DNA of 64,000 bases from Paramacrobiotus metropolitanus. Taxonomy: Eukaryota; Tardigrada; Eutardigrada; Parachela; Macrobiotidae. Each line of letters begins with the position of its first letter. The stretch's first letter is position 1. Under the pieces are notes generated by a model, which was not told where the DNA came from, did no database searches, and worked only from the letters and a program-made list of their open reading frames with translations. Of the stretch, positions 24,186-37,100 are shown piece by piece. The stretch is taken from assembly GCF_019649055.1 (NCBI RefSeq), contig NW_026570279.1, positions 310,001-374,000 of the forward strand, written 5' to 3'. A program made the position numbers and the translations under genes.

Positions 24186-24430
24186 TTAGACGATTCCACC
24201 ACTGGCCAAGATATCCTTCGTCAGGATTACTGTCGTAGAACAAAATCTCACGCGAAGTATTTTTCCGGAACGGATTACGAAATAGATGGAGCGGTATTGA
24301 TGATGATACTCCTGGTCCACAGGGGTCACCAAAGTGTTAGTCCCTTCAGCTTCCGACTGATAGGTCCACCCTTCCAAACCGTTGATAACATCGTAGAAAT
24401 ACAACTATCACATCGCAAGAATAACAGATC
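24186..24430 (-). pseudogene. MATH-BTB exon 2 fragment
   Basis: On the minus strand the frame reads FYDVINGLEGWTYQSEAEGT and later YFVIRSGKILRVRF. This aligns in order with DVVIGPEGWAPQSDTTKR and IIRPGSVVYMRL of the copy at 54347-56050. The frame ends before any BTB domain. Probably an old, truncated copy. Confidence 0.55.
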
Positions 24431-24599
24431 TTATTCTTCTATCCACGGCGATCTGTCAACTGGAACATTAGTCGTTGAAATGCGGGACGAACCAGTACTG
24501 AGTTTTACGCTGCCATGCACTTCTTTTAGAAGATTGAGATACGTGAAAGAGTTGGCATCTGTCGGTATGAAATGCGGCACATCTTAAACCTTGATAAGA

Positions 24600-25067
24600 T
24601 ACTGCTACGGTATGTCGGAATGAAAATTACGGTAAATGCCGTGAATTTAAATTTCGGCGCTGCTGTCTCGCATCGACATTCGATGCCGACGGCCACGTTG
24701 CTGCCCTTGATAAGTAAGCATTTAGTTGATATGTATCTTTATTCACTTGTTTTCCCTTGCAATTGCAATCTGAATGGCGAATAAAATGTCATGATTGATG
24801 ATAGCTCCTGAAAATGAGCTTTTAATACTTTGCATACTAGTCATAAAAAGTCTAATGAACACAAGCAATGCCAGTCATCAACAAATGTCTAAAGTACAAC
24901 GTAATAGTTTGATAACCAAAGGAAGTTTAAGTCCACTTCCCCATAAAGTCAGTAAAGACAAAAAATCGCCACACGCAATAAAAGCTTACAAGCGTCCATC
25001 CAATCAGAATCAGAGCATACATTCAGACTGTATGCACTATGCAGTTATTCTATTATTTATGAAGCGC
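24600..25067. other. Intergenic, 3' side of the next MATH-BTB gene
   Basis: AT-rich with no coding signal. It should carry the 3' UTR of the minus-strand gene that follows. Confidence 0.4.
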
Positions 25068-26342
25068 TCAAATTTCGTCGCTATGCTCGTACAGGAACTT
25101 GATAGCCTGTTTCTTCAATTTCTTCAAACCGCGTTCCTTGGCGAAATTGACGTAACGCAGGGCGATATTCACGTCGATTGCGCCTATCATCACGTTTTCG
25201 CAGTGTACCCGAAGATCCGCCATGTCGTATTTGTCCGCTGCATCATACAAATCCGGCAACTTCGCAGCCGGTAACGTGAGTGGAGCGCACGTGTAGGCAA
25301 ACTTAATGAGCGCCCCCAACACCATTCCGCTGATATCTTTGATGAAACACTTTCCCGAGGATTTCTCTTTCATATCGTGCTTGAACATGGCAGCGAACAC
25401 CGGCGACTGCGCTACCAGAACAGCACGATGCACGGCAAAGTGTTTGCCATCACGCGAAACCAGTGTACAGTCATTGGTTCGTCCACTTTCGAGAAGCGTG
25501 CCCAACTTCTCCACCAGGTTATCTCGACAGGAACCCAGTGAGCTTCCGTCGGACTCGGTGGCGTAGAATGCCAATCTCACGTAAACCGTGCTACCCGGGG
25601 CGATTGTATAGTGATACTGCCGGTTGTTATAGTCATAGGTATTCACCAGAGGCAGCGGAAACGACAATGTTCGAGCCGACAAATCATGACATGCCCATCC
25701 TTCCGGACCGATGACCAAATCCAGTGGATCTCCGAAGTGTAAACTAAATAATTGTTATCGAATTGAAACGGTTATTGCGACTAAATATTTAAAGCGGGAA
25801 TAATAGGGAAGAATTTTTTGAACTTGCCCCACACAATCAAAATGGCGTGTTGCAAACTAGTTAACGAACCGCGGACCATAAAGCCATAACGTATTTATAA
25901 CACCGTACGGACAATGCATAGTCACAGCACAGCCACGACCGAGCTGCTGACCTACATCAGTTTCCTCAGTTTCGGAATTACATTGCACTAATTATTTCAT
26001 GTACAATACATTTTCAGCACTAATTACAGAAACGAACCCTGATCCGCTGATGGAGCATTCCACGCGCAAAGATTCCTTGCTGGTAAGCCCCTGCTTCGCA
26101 CAACTCAAGCCAATCTGGTAGGTTGCAACGCTTGAACTTTGAGTAGTCATGACGGACACTTTCCAAAGCGATGCCGGAATTCCAAAATATTTTTGAACAT
26201 GCTCTGTGTCGAGTTTCACCGTAGCAGTGTACGTCGTCGTATATGGCTGGTACGTTTTCTTGAACTGCTCGATGGAGACCTCAAAGAGCCACGCGGTTGA
26301 ATGCAAGCAAGCTGGAGTTATCGGTAATGCTTCTCCGGCCAT
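25068..26342 (-). CDS. MATH-BTB protein (SPOP/TDPOZ-like), intact
   Basis: Two exons, 26342-26038 and 25743-25068, give an unbroken 326-aa protein (donor GTTCGT, acceptor tttag). Exon 1 has the MATH N-terminal strands LFEVSIEQFKKTY and EHVQKYFGIPASLWKV. Exon 2 has HFGDPLDLVIGPEGW, then the BTB domain (NDCTLVSRDGKHFAVHRAVL, FAAMFKHDMKEKSSGKC, ALIKFAYTCAPLTLPA) and ends KQAIKFLYEHSDEI. It is the first gene of the block that is duplicated at 54.3-63.7 kb; its counterpart there is the MITE-disrupted copy at 54347-56050. Family role: cullin-3 substrate adaptor, by homology only. Confidence 0.9.
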
Positions 26343-28070
26343 TTCACGAGACAGAATAATGCCGAACGCTAAAAATTCTCAAAAGCATTCAATAAAATCA
26401 GGTAACTCAGCGCATAGTGGTACATAGACCCCACGATCATAAAAACACGATTATTTTAAAATTAGTTTGAACGGTCGTCACTCGTGACTCTTCACTGAAG
26501 TGGCGTAACGCAGGTGCAAAGCTTAGTCAGCGCGTACTCGTAACCTGCCCTAAGGCGGAGCTGAACTCGGCATTTTTGTGTTCAGTAGCAAGTCAATGTC
26601 TGCGTCACCGTCACCATCACTCTGCGGCATTGGAAAAGGTGAATACTGAATGCAAATGAATGCTATGCTCGCGACTTTTATTAATAAAATTAAAGCTTAT
26701 TATTAGCTTATTAATGAAAGTCGCGAGCAGAGCAAAAGTGTTTTCAAATTAGTACTTCTTAAAAACGAGGCTGCTGCGTGACAGATTTCGATGTTAAAAA
26801 TGACTTGATACTCTCAAATCTCGCCAAGGATCTGCTTTTTCGCTTGACACAAACGCATACAACAAACCGGCAACGACATATCATGGCATTAGGCCGTCAG
26901 CAACTCTAGATTCAGACGCTAGCGTATCTTCGAACGCTTGAACGGGTTTTTATAATGCGCACTTCAAAGGCGGCACGCGAATAACGTGACTTCTTCCGGT
27001 GTTCTAGTCAAACAGCAGGACGCACCTATCCTGAACTTGAGCGATGTAGCGTTAATGCAGTTTGTAATGCTTTTGTAACTGCCGTATTCGACAGTACTCT
27101 TTCGGATGCCATTGCATGCTGATTACTTTCACCCGCGCACGAACAAATATTAAGCGTCTCCGTCAAACCTGCCTCAGTTGGTGGAAGTTGGCCTTCTAGG
27201 TACGTGCTGAGTTTTACCTGTTTTTAATACGTATTGAAATGCTTTGAAAATTACGTATTGAAAATTTCGCGAAGATATTTTTTCATTACTGGTTCTTAGA
27301 ACGAGATTTTTAATCAAGCTATTTCAATTTTTTTTCCATATATCTGTTTTTGACTTTTTCAATATTTTCTAGTTTTTGATTTTTTCAATATTTTTTATCT
27401 AGATTTATTGATATTAGGCGCCAGATTCAGAAAAAATCAAAGTACATACAGATTACAAATATCCGCGCACTGAAACCGGAAGACACTACGAGTAGGTGCG
27501 CCGTGCGCGTTGAGTGCCGCACCCATCAATTCAGATTTCGTCTATATGCTTGCCGGTAACCGTACCAGTTTTTCGCTTTAAGGTTTTCAGGCCTTACTCC
27601 TCGGAAAATTTAGGTGTACAATGCTTTTTTACGTCGATTACGCGGACCATGACCCAGAGATTTGGCCCAGAGATCATTGTGTCATATCAGTAGCGTCAGA
27701 CCACTTGGGTTGTCACGGACAGACCGGAGCGAGACTGAGGCGAAGAAAGTACTACCAAGGGTAGGTATCGTCATATATAGACTGTCTAGTACGTTAGTAA
27801 TTTATTTATTTTATTAACACGAGTAACTGGCATGTAGGAGACATTGTTTGTTTCGAATTCACAAGTCAAGTGTCCAGTTTTCAGTACGACCATGAACGGC
27901 TTGAGAGCGCCAATGTTGTGTGCGCACAACATAAAATTATTTACGAACGCCAATCAAAAGAATGCTCGAAATCGGGTTTTTCTTGGGAGACCTTCGCACC
28001 ACGAAAGTAAGTACATGTCATGGATGATCAGCATGACAACGATACGCACAGTTTCTTCTGATCAATTAGT
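26343..28070. other. Intergenic between MATH-BTB gene and HTH gene A
   Basis: No gene seen. It holds a strong hairpin (26667-26728) and a poly-T/AATATTTT-rich stretch around 27330-27410. The last 230 bases resemble, at low level, 56640-56880 in the duplicated block (shared words CGGCTTGAGA, AAAAGAATG). Confidence 0.5.
26667..26728. repeat. 62-bp hairpin
   Basis: Arms GCTCGCGACTTTTATTAATAA and TTATTAATGAAAGTCGCGAGC pair at 20 of 21 positions around a loop of about 20 bases. Either a small foldback element or a structured RNA. Confidence 0.85.
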
Positions 28071-28612
28071 TCAACTTTCCAATGCCCTTAATCTACCCAA
28101 GAACTGCTCTCTACCGGCAAAGTTGAAATTGTTTTCCAACTTCTTCCGTAGGTCTCCAACAGTGCGATGCAAGGAATTTGCCATTTGCTCCTGCGTCATG
28201 GGCTTTCCGTTGTGCAACTTCATCATCTCTTCTTGTGTGGGACCGGGTGATCTTCGCTGAGCAGGCTTCCTAGAATCCTGCAATAATAAAAGGTCAGAAC
28301 TGAGAGAACGTCACGGAAGACAAGCTGGAGCCTAATAAAGATTTTTTGTTTTAGGCTTCAGTCAGAGAAGTTTGTGGGAAAACTTATCACGGATGCCTTT
28401 ACCGGATGATCTCCGTTGACCTTTATGAAGGCGGCGTGGGTAGGCGAAAACTAGAAAACACTGGTAATTAAAAAATTTGCGCAGCACTGGCACATTTGTA
28501 AATATGCTTGCAGAGCATGTGCTGACAAAATAAACTCACTGACACTTACCATAAAAGCCGTTGTTAATATCGCGGTGACGATAAAACGGTTGATCCTACG
28601 ATTCCCCTTCAT
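28071..28612 (-). CDS. Gene A: small predicted secreted HTH (XRE-like) protein
   Basis: Three exons, all in phase 0, give a 105-aa protein: exon 1 28612-28550 (MKGNRRINRFIVTAILTT..., basic start then hydrophobic core, signal-peptide-like), exon 2 28450-28403 (FSPTHAAFIKVNGDHP), exon 3 28277-28071. Donors are GTAAGT and GTAAAG. Exon 3 begins DSRKPAQRRSPGPTQEE and then has GKPMTQEQMANSLHRTVGDL, the helix-turn-helix core seen in MBF1/XRE-type proteins, and ends FLGRLRALES. Paralogue E (56914-57441) keeps the same exon lengths, within a few codons, and the same phases, so the gene model is well supported. Proteins of this fold normally bind DNA or a transcription factor inside the cell; a signal peptide in front of one is odd. 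Export is inferred from the hydrophobic exon only. Confidence 0.72.
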
Positions 28613-29414
28613 TGTACCAAATCTTAGGTAACTAACAGTCTTGAGCCTGCAGTAAATGTAAATAAAACCGGCAATGGATTTGTCGATGCTTAATATTTCC
28701 GTTTCGGTATGATCTGATCATTCTGGCCAACTAAAACCAGTGTTGTTACCAAAAACCAGACTGGTCAAAATTACGTCGCTTATTACCGCAGTCACCAGTC
28801 AGTGATCTACGCAACACACTGTTTACCATGGTAAGGTGCGAATACGGAAGAAATATCATTCTTCAGTAAATACCACGACTCGTGATGCAGCTACTAAGTA
28901 CAGTAACAACAGCGCGTAGTCTGTACGTCTGCCTAACAGCTGAAGCTTTTGGCCTTATTACGTACTAAACAATGAAACATTCCAACACGAACATGTTTAA
29001 TTTTAACCGGCAAACATTAACATCCTGCGATGTTCAAACTATAATAAGAATTCAGTTGCAGCGATAAAGTTTATTGTACTACCTTAAAGTAAATAAAGCC
29101 TTCAACACAGCGGAAATCTTTACTGTGCAGCGAGAACACTACACATCAGGGGTTTTGAAATCTTCTTTCAAGTTTGCAGGACATCGTATGCAAACCCATG
29201 AATGAGATATGACACAGAATCAAAAATTGCTCTGAAGTAAAGCGCGACCATAGTTCACAAACCTAAAATTCCGGCTTTTAGCACAAATAGCACCGCTAAA
29301 ACTACCGGTCAACGGCAGGTTAATCAAACAGTGTCGGGGGTAAATGTTCACGAGAAACTTTTCCGAGCAATTTTCCCATTAAGCATCCTGTCTTGAACTA
29401 CAATAAACTCGACA
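28613..29414. other. 5' flank of gene A, shared with gene E
   Basis: The first 350 bases match the flank of gene E at 57442-57800 in patches (AAAACCGGCA, TTTCGG-ATGATCTGATCA, GCGTAGTCTGTA-GTCTGCC). Patchy conservation upstream of both start exons suggests shared promoter elements, but I cannot define one. Confidence 0.55.
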
Positions 29415-30055
29415 TCAACAGATCGTTATCGTTTGTCCGAGCGCTTTGAAGGCCCGGGGGAAAAGATGGTCGCTGTCGGCGGTCGGTCGTCCGCTCTCCA
29501 GCTTCCGGACGATGGTCTCGTTGATTCCCAGCTTTTTGGCCAGTTCGGCCTGGCTTAAATGCTGTCCTTCACGCAGCTTCGCTAGATCTTTTGCGGCATC
29601 CTGTAAACCATATTACCCAATTACAATGGTTTCTTCCAAAAGCGACAACGTCGATTATTAACTTTGTATAGCGTAGCATGTTCATTGGTAATCGGCGCGC
29701 ATTTAAAGGTTCACAAAGTAAAATTTAAAGCTTCTTGCATCTTGCGTTAGTCATCCAACGAAAAATTGCCAAACTGAACGAGACATGCACTACGATTGAC
29801 ATTACAAAGGAAAACTTGCGGCTTACTCCAGAGCTTTTGCAGTTTTTGCTTTTTGCGTCGGCATATCAAAACTAAGAATGGAAAAGAACAATCAATACAT
29901 TTGAGCAAAATTATTGTGCTGGTTTGGTGCTATGTCTACGCTTACGTAGAAAATCACACAAAAAAGGCTTTTCTTAAAACTGGCACGTTATTTTGCAAGA
30001 CTTACCATTAATAGCATAGCGCATGCCAGAAAAACTACACATAGTAAATCTTCAT
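29415..30055 (-). pseudogene. Gene B: HTH-family copy with two lesions
   Basis: Same three-exon plan as C and G. Exon 3 (29600-29415) is open and encodes a clean XRE/Cro HTH of 61 aa: DAAKDLAKLREGQHLSQAEL, then AKKLGINETIVRKLESG, ending in FKALGQTITIC (compare GKTINIC in C and G). Exon 2 (29871-29827) is 45 nt as in C, F and G, but its second codon is TGA. Exon 1 (30055-30006) is 50 nt where 51 is expected; reading from its ATG hits TAG after six codons, while one frame over reads VVFLACAMLLM, the expected hydrophobic core. A frameshift in the signal exon and a nonsense codon in the linker exon mark a pseudogene, unless the gene now uses another start. Confidence 0.72.
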
Positions 30056-30479
30056 GTTTGCAAGTATTAACCACGAATTCAGCAGAGAACGTTGTGTTGC
30101 GCTCGTATAGTAGCGTACTTTTTAATACTAGAATATGTAATGCGTACTGCCTACTGCTATTAAAACATTCATGCGCGTCGCGCACTAAATTTTCACTGGT
30201 ATTAGCGAGACTGCGAGAGTAAAACAATGCAGTCCGTAGACGCTGTATAAACGCTTGCAAAGGTTTAACGGTTTGAGAAAAGCTGGTTGCGTCTTGTTGA
30301 ATGTGTTGTGCAGCAGTTCTTGTTGTGACCACATATAACTCGACGTATCACTGGAAATGTAATCAATTCACTCACTTAATGAGCTGTTTTCCACATTCTT
30401 TGAAAAGTCCGCAAACGGTATTGTACTTTTTCTAATAAAACAGTGGAGAGCCGAGGATCGTAAGTACGTACCACTCCCA
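30056..30479. other. 5' flank of gene B, matched by 62.1-62.43 kb
   Basis: Words such as GGTTGCGT-TTG-TGA, TGTGCAGCAGTT, TTGTTTTGA-like, GAGCTGTTTTC, AGTATTGTAC and CAGTGGAGAGCCGAGGAT have counterparts in the same order at about 62140-62430. This shows the duplicated block includes the upstream region of gene B. Confidence 0.65.
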
Positions 30480-30907
30480 AGATATTAGCCTCAATGCATC
30501 ATGAAAACGAAACACGTCCCGATGGCATCACTACTTTCCCATGGACAAGAGGACTGTGTTTGGCATGGGATGTTACTTGTGTTGATACTGTCGCCAGCTC
30601 GTATTTAGATCAGACCAGTGTAAAGGCCGGAGCGGCAGCAGACCATGCTGAAGCTGAGAAAGCAAAAAAGTACACTTTTCTGTTGGGGCGATATGAATTT
30701 ACGGCTGTCGGCTTCGAGACTTTCGGTAGTTTTGGTACATCTGCCAAACGATTTGTTTACGAAATTGGGAAGAGGATTTCGCAACAAACCGGCGAGATTC
30801 GTAGTCTTGAGTTTTTGAAACAGAACATCTCTTTAGCAATTCAACGTGGTAATGCCGCTTCAGTAATCGGGACCGTTGAGAATTTTGTTTTGTTTAACCG
30901 TAACTAG
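30480..30907 (+). pseudogene. Non-LTR retrotransposon fragment, C-terminal endonuclease-like end
   Basis: Open frame of 137 codons that begins in the middle of a protein: RPDGITTFPWTRGLCLAWDV matches RPDGVTLVPVRDGKQLAWDA of the longer element at 41803-44650, and the rest follows it to the end (AKRFVYEIGKRISQQTGEIR, QRGNAASVIGT). The PD...(13)...D spacing resembles the active site of R2-type restriction-like endonucleases. There is no reverse transcriptase part. It sits between gene B's flank and gene C and is absent from the second block (62.43 to 62.61 kb), so it inserted after the duplication or was lost there. Confidence 0.78.
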
Positions 30908-31132
30908 ATCTTGATATTGTTATCACGCTATTGAATTTTTGATCTCGAAAAAAAAAATGCAGACCGATCATAGATTTGTCACTAACCCATAATTGTCGAT
31001 AACAATTTCATCAGACAGAAACACAGCGCGCTTAATAACTTCGATGCCTTTCAAAACAATAATTTACAATGTAGAAATCGTTGCACAACCCTAGTTATTT
31101 TCATATGGTGCGAACACCTGACCACAACCAGA

Positions 31133-34100
31133 TCAACAAATGTTAATTGTCTTTCCCAGCGCTTTCAAAGCTTGCTGTAAGGTGCTCAAATTGATGTCCT
31201 TTCCCATTTCCATTTTGCTGATAGTTGCCTGACTTACACCGATCTTTTTCGCTAGCTCCAGCTGGGACATGTGCAAGTTCTGCCTCAGTTGGCTCACCTC
31301 TCTGGCCGCCTTCTGTAGGATAAAAAAATTTTCAAATTCAGTGTAGTTTCGCTACATACGCCAGTATAGCGCATTAAAGCGATCAAAATTAAATTATGTT
31401 CTGAAACTAAGATTTTCTCGAAACGAATTGCGAAAAGTCGACGCCATCATGACTTAAGCAGTCAATGACAGCTATCTTTAAAGGGAATACCCATTCTACC
31501 GATATGTGTCGCCGTTCAAAAAAGTTAGTTTTAGCGGTGACTGTAATTCAAATCGACTTATCAACAGGAAACTTTGCACATATATACTGTGGTAGTAGTA
31601 TTATACGTATATACACTCATACTCGTATATAGATATGCACATACACACATGTATATCGGCACATACATACAAGTGTACACACATACATACATACAGGTAC
31701 ATATATCAGTACACATACTTAACGTATAGTTCTTACAATGTCATTAAAATTTTTAAACTGTTACTTGCCTCCTTTGTCAAGCAATCTTTTCCACCCGCGT
31801 CGACGTAGGCACACTAGGAACAATGCAATAAATTAAATGAGACTGAAAACTACAGGACACCCCCTGGGAAGCAGCTCCTCTCATATCATGGAATTAACAA
31901 TATTCCATGGGTAACTGCAAGTTTGTATACGTGTTTTAACTGTTGAAAACAAAATGTATTTTTCGGTGTTTTATCCGTGCACATACTTAATGGCGAAGTT
32001 CGATGAACGCCATCGTTTATTTTAATACTGATTACAGTGTTGTTATTGATTACAGGGCATCAGTGCACTAGTGGGACAGTGTTGCATGGATACTTGTTAA
32101 TGTCTATGGTGTGGGGGGGGGGTGGGACCCTGGAATATCAAGTCATTACAATCTGAAAATTGTGTCATCCTGCGAAACTGCGGCATCTTGCGAAACTGCG
32201 GCATCCTGCGAGACTGCGATAGGCCGCAAAACTGCAGTAGCCTACGAAACTGCGGCATCCTGTGAAACTGATACAGGTTGCGAATGTGTGATGTGCTGAC
32301 AAATTTGCCAGCGGAAAACATTTTCTACATATAATAACACCCGTTCCAGTTATATGTAGGTTTTCGCTAGCGAGCTTACTATTGTTAATCTTTATGTTTT
32401 AACCTTTAAATAATATCCATGTTTTGAATTCTGGTAACAGCATGAAGCAATTTTAACGGTACGACTCGTTTTCGTTACGACTAGTAACATAAGCGTAAAT
32501 GTGTAGTTATTAAACTTAATGCGAGTGCACAGTATTAGGAATCGATGGTCAATAGATGTTTACTCCCATCGGATATTCATCGTCGGGCGCAACTCGTTTG
32601 GTGCCGCGTTCAGTTGAAGCTTTGCGGTTGTAAGGATTTTGATTTTTTAGTTGCTCAATTATTTCCGAGAGTTCACGTTTCTTGGATGGTGGTAATGCAA
32701 AGTCCGCGTTGTAGGCACTTTCGTAAACCGTGAAAATCAGCCCGGCAGCGATCAAAATCTGCTTGTCAATTTCAGCAGGGGGCATTTATACAGAACGTTT
32801 CCTTCTTTGCCGTTGGACATGACAAAACTTTTATAATGCCCAGACCGTCCTCTTGCATTTGTAGCGCCGCATTAGAAAACTCGGTTTCTGTCAGCCTCAC
32901 AAATGCTTTTCTGGATCCGTATGTGTCATTATGTATACGACATGTTGTAAATTCGCCCGGTGTAAGAACAAGAGAGAAATTTGTGGGTTTAGCACATGTT
33001 GCCGGCCTGATGTTTTCGTATTCATTGAAGGCACCTCCGCTGATATCAGCAAAATTGTATGACTTTTGCACTGTTTCCAATGGTACTTTATCGGGAATAA
33101 TGATTGCCTTGATAGTAAGCATACTCTGATAGGACGAGCTCAATATGTGGGACAGCATTGAAACTTTTTGAATGTTGTCCTCCAACTTCGAAACAAAATC
33201 CGATCTATCCATAGATGACTCACCGTTGGCAATTTTCTGGTTGTGTAGAATGCGCATCCGTTTTACATCCGAAGATATTTTCGCAATAAATTCGAAAGCT
33301 TCTTCCGAATAAGTGAGTAATAAGCCAGGATGTTTGTCCAAATATTCATACAATTTAATAAACATTTCTTTCAAGTCAACCACCGGCTTTGGCAGACGCT
33401 GTTTTGCTTCTCTGCTTTCCGGAATATCAGTAACGATGTTATCGACTGCAGTGACCAGCAACCGGTCTTCCAAGCCGTTTCCGGCTGTCCAAGATTTAAG
33501 AATATTACAGAATGGCTGCGGATGCAAACTACCGAAAAACGCAGACGAACTGCGAGGCAGCTTCAACGATCCTGCTGTTTTATACGACACGTTTAAGCTT
33601 TGTCCTCCCCAAACTTTGTTCATCAGGCTTGCTGCGTTTTCCTCTGCCAATGTTAGTGTACCGAGTGTTCCCGCTATTTCGTCAGCTATGACAGAACCAA
33701 ATCCTTTGGTGTCGGCAAGAAATGTACGATAAGCTAAAACAAAGTTATAGTTTGTGAAAGTGCGTTCGTTAGTGTAGAAGTGTGTGTGTAAACAGTGGCG
33801 TGTTTAAACTGTACAAAATTAAAATTAATGGTGTACAAAATTAAAAGAAATATTGTGATGAATAATAATTATTGTATATGGATAATTATTGTATATGTCC
33901 ATTTATAAACACAAATCTGTTACCTCCAAATGTATGCGGATTATCATAGAACTTCTTGTTCTTTTTTTGTGAAATTGCATCCAGAAAGTCTGTACAGTAG
34001 TCCTGCAAAGCTGTGCTTTTTCCTCCCCCCGGATTGCAAACAATAAGCAAGTTAATGGCTGGGCATTGTTTCTTGTAGTTCTCTGTGATTTGCAACAGAA

Positions 34101-37100
34101 CTTTCTCTGCGGAAATTGTTGCTGTTGTAGCCAACAACGAACCATAAACAGCCATCTCTTTTGTTCTGTTGGTCTGAGCATGGTAGATTATGCAGTTCAA
34201 TAAATCACCAGACACGTAGTCTTCAACCTGGTGGCTAAAATTCTTAATGCAGACTTCCTGCACGAACTTAGCCTCATGTTTCGATACGGCGGACAACTTT
34301 CCTTTCAATGAAGAGTTCATTTTCAGTTAACGAGTAGTTGCTGGTGTAGTTAAGAAAACTAATTAACCTTTTCCAGTGCTGTATTAATTATAACCTACTT
34401 TTAACAAATGCACGTTGGTGTGCATTGGTACAATAGGTCGCAGCTGCCGCAGCGGCTTTCGCCTTGGATATAGTAATTTGGCTATTAATAAATACAGAAT
34501 ACTTTGTAAAATCCTAACAACAACAACAACAACAAGTACTATTAGTAGTACTAAGTACATCGGTACTATCAGTATTATGTACCACCAGTACTACGTATTA
34601 CAGTAAGCTGTATGCTAATCGGATACGACTCACTGAAAAAAAAGGTGGCAAGTTGACTCGACAACACTGTATCAGTACCACAAATTTATGATATGTACCA
34701 CAAAGTGTTATCAGTACTACATAGCATTAGTGTGTTCTTTACATAACTGACTGCATAGCAACAAAACCATGCGTTTCCAGTTATTATCTTACCATTTATA
34801 TACAGTATTTATATTGTTTGAAGTTGCTTTCTTTACTATACACAGGGTAAGCGTGTAAATGTGTATTGGAAAGGTCAGGCCTGAATTTATGGACTGTTAC
34901 GAGATACGGCAGTAGTGTCTACGACAGTAGTCGTGGTAGCGGACAGTGGTGGTACAGAGAAATACTTTACTACACGTACTACAAATTATCGTTAATACTG
35001 TACTACAGAGAACTACTTTACTACAGATTATTACGGAGTATTTGCGTTTTGTAAACAGCCCTTACTGTGTTTTGACTCTATTATATTATTTTTTATACTT
35101 TACGAAATCTAGTTGCCTTGATACAACGATCTAACAAAAAAAAATTTACAATACATAGAAACGAGTACTACATAGGAGAGTTCACAGGTATTATGTTTTA
35201 CTAGCCTAAAAGTAACTAAAGTAAAGTTATCAACATAAAGAAGCACTTCACCATTCTTCATATAACTCATCCATGCAGATTATTATCGAGGGAAATATTG
35301 GATGCGGGAAAACAAATCTCATAAAATATCTGGGAGCAGACTGCCGTATTCAAGTAATTTAATTTGTCTGTAATTTTTTTATCTGTAAATCTAATATTGT
35401 TCATTACTTTTAAGGCTTTTGAAGAACCAGTTGAAATTTGGAAAACGAAAGACAACCGAAATTTGCTGGTTAACCTGCAGACAAATAATTAGTAGATAAA
35501 TATGTAATTCAGTTCGCTCACATATATTTTCAGGATCTAATGTACAAAGATCCACGCAAATACGGCTTTGACTTTCAAAAGCTGGTTATGCAAAGCATGA
35601 TGGACCGCCAAAAAAATCTTGCCACCGAAACAATTACTGTATTTGAAAGATCAATTTTCAGTGCGCGTTACGTTTTTACTGAAAGTCTGCGCTCGAGGTA
35701 CAACACATTTGAAAGTATTGTAGTAAGCATACTTATTTTAAACACCTACTTTACGTTTTTAAGCGAACTGCTGGAGAATGTGGAGTACGAAAAGCTTGAC
35801 GAACTATTTCAAAATTACTCGGCTAAACACCTGCCAGTGACAATGATTATTTATCTCAAAGCTTCGGTTGAAACTTTGCAACAACGAATTCTTTGCCGCG
35901 GACGAGAAGAAGAAAGTTGCATCACAAAGGTCACTCAAATTTTAGTAGCTTCATCGAACTGCACAGCAATTTAATTGGAAGTTTATAAAAGGTCATATTA
36001 TATGAATGTCCATTTTAGGCGTATCTTACAAAGCTTAATGAACTTTACGATACATGGCTCAGTGGAAAGTGCTTTCCGGTTCCCAGTATTATTATGGTAA
36101 TTCAATAACAATATTAATCGAAATGCTATAGTCCAAATACGAAATCATAGTTAATATCGTCATAGAGAATACGAAAATCATAATTATTATCATAATTATG
36201 CAGACCTGCGGTGGTGCGCACTGCACGTCAATAACAAATCGGACTAAAACCTATACTTTGGAATTATAGACTATGAATGCCGAAATTCCACAAGCACAAT
36301 TATATGCTGATATCAAGGAGCAGATTTTCCGCCTCATTTAATAAGTACGTACATTATCTCTATCCTACATTAACGTAACCGCTAGACTACGCTACACGTA
36401 CAGTAACTACATTATCATAGCCACTGCAAATACGTAGTTTTTCTTCGTACGATACACAGATCAGCTGCATATTGTACATACAGCAGAAGCTGATTAAGCT
36501 GTTGCGCTGTGACAATTCAATGATGTTATAAAATACTTAATAAATTCGAGTACTACACTACATTTGTCTGCTTATCTTTCCGCAAAGACAAATAACCATG
36601 TTGTGGTACTCTAAGTTGCAACATGCGATTCATCATCTTAAAGATGGCGAACACGTATTTGCCGAACAAATTCTGACCAGCGGATGCAGAAAGTTTCTTG
36701 TTTGTACGCAAGCTGAGATGTATTCATTACTTTTATCACGAAATCCGTCCGAACGATCTTTTATGAAATTCTTTTACCTGGCTATTACTGCAAGTTTTAT
36801 ATGGATATCGAGCTTGTTTACCCGCAGACAATTAAATGCAGATTACTGCTTACTTTACTGAAACAAATCATCGAATACATCGGATTGAAAAGAAGTCGCA
36901 CAAAGTTATTGTGCTTGACGCTACTACTGATCGCAAAGAAAGCTATCATTTAATTTGGCCTGCCATTTTAGCAGCTGGAAATCAAGAACACAAAAGTTTA
37001 GCGAACGAACTTAAAGCTGATCTTTTAAATATCACATACATCGACTGCGTGGATTTATCTGTTTACAGTCGAAATCAAAATTTCCGCATGTTCATGTGCA

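Noticed and set aside
25068-25566. Plus-strand frames over the MATH-BTB genes
   Set aside because: Antisense shadows of the conserved BTB coding sequence; they recur at every BTB copy.
31640-31730. CRISPR-like or regulatory array
   Set aside because: Simple TACA microsatellite; no spacers, and the host is eukaryotic.
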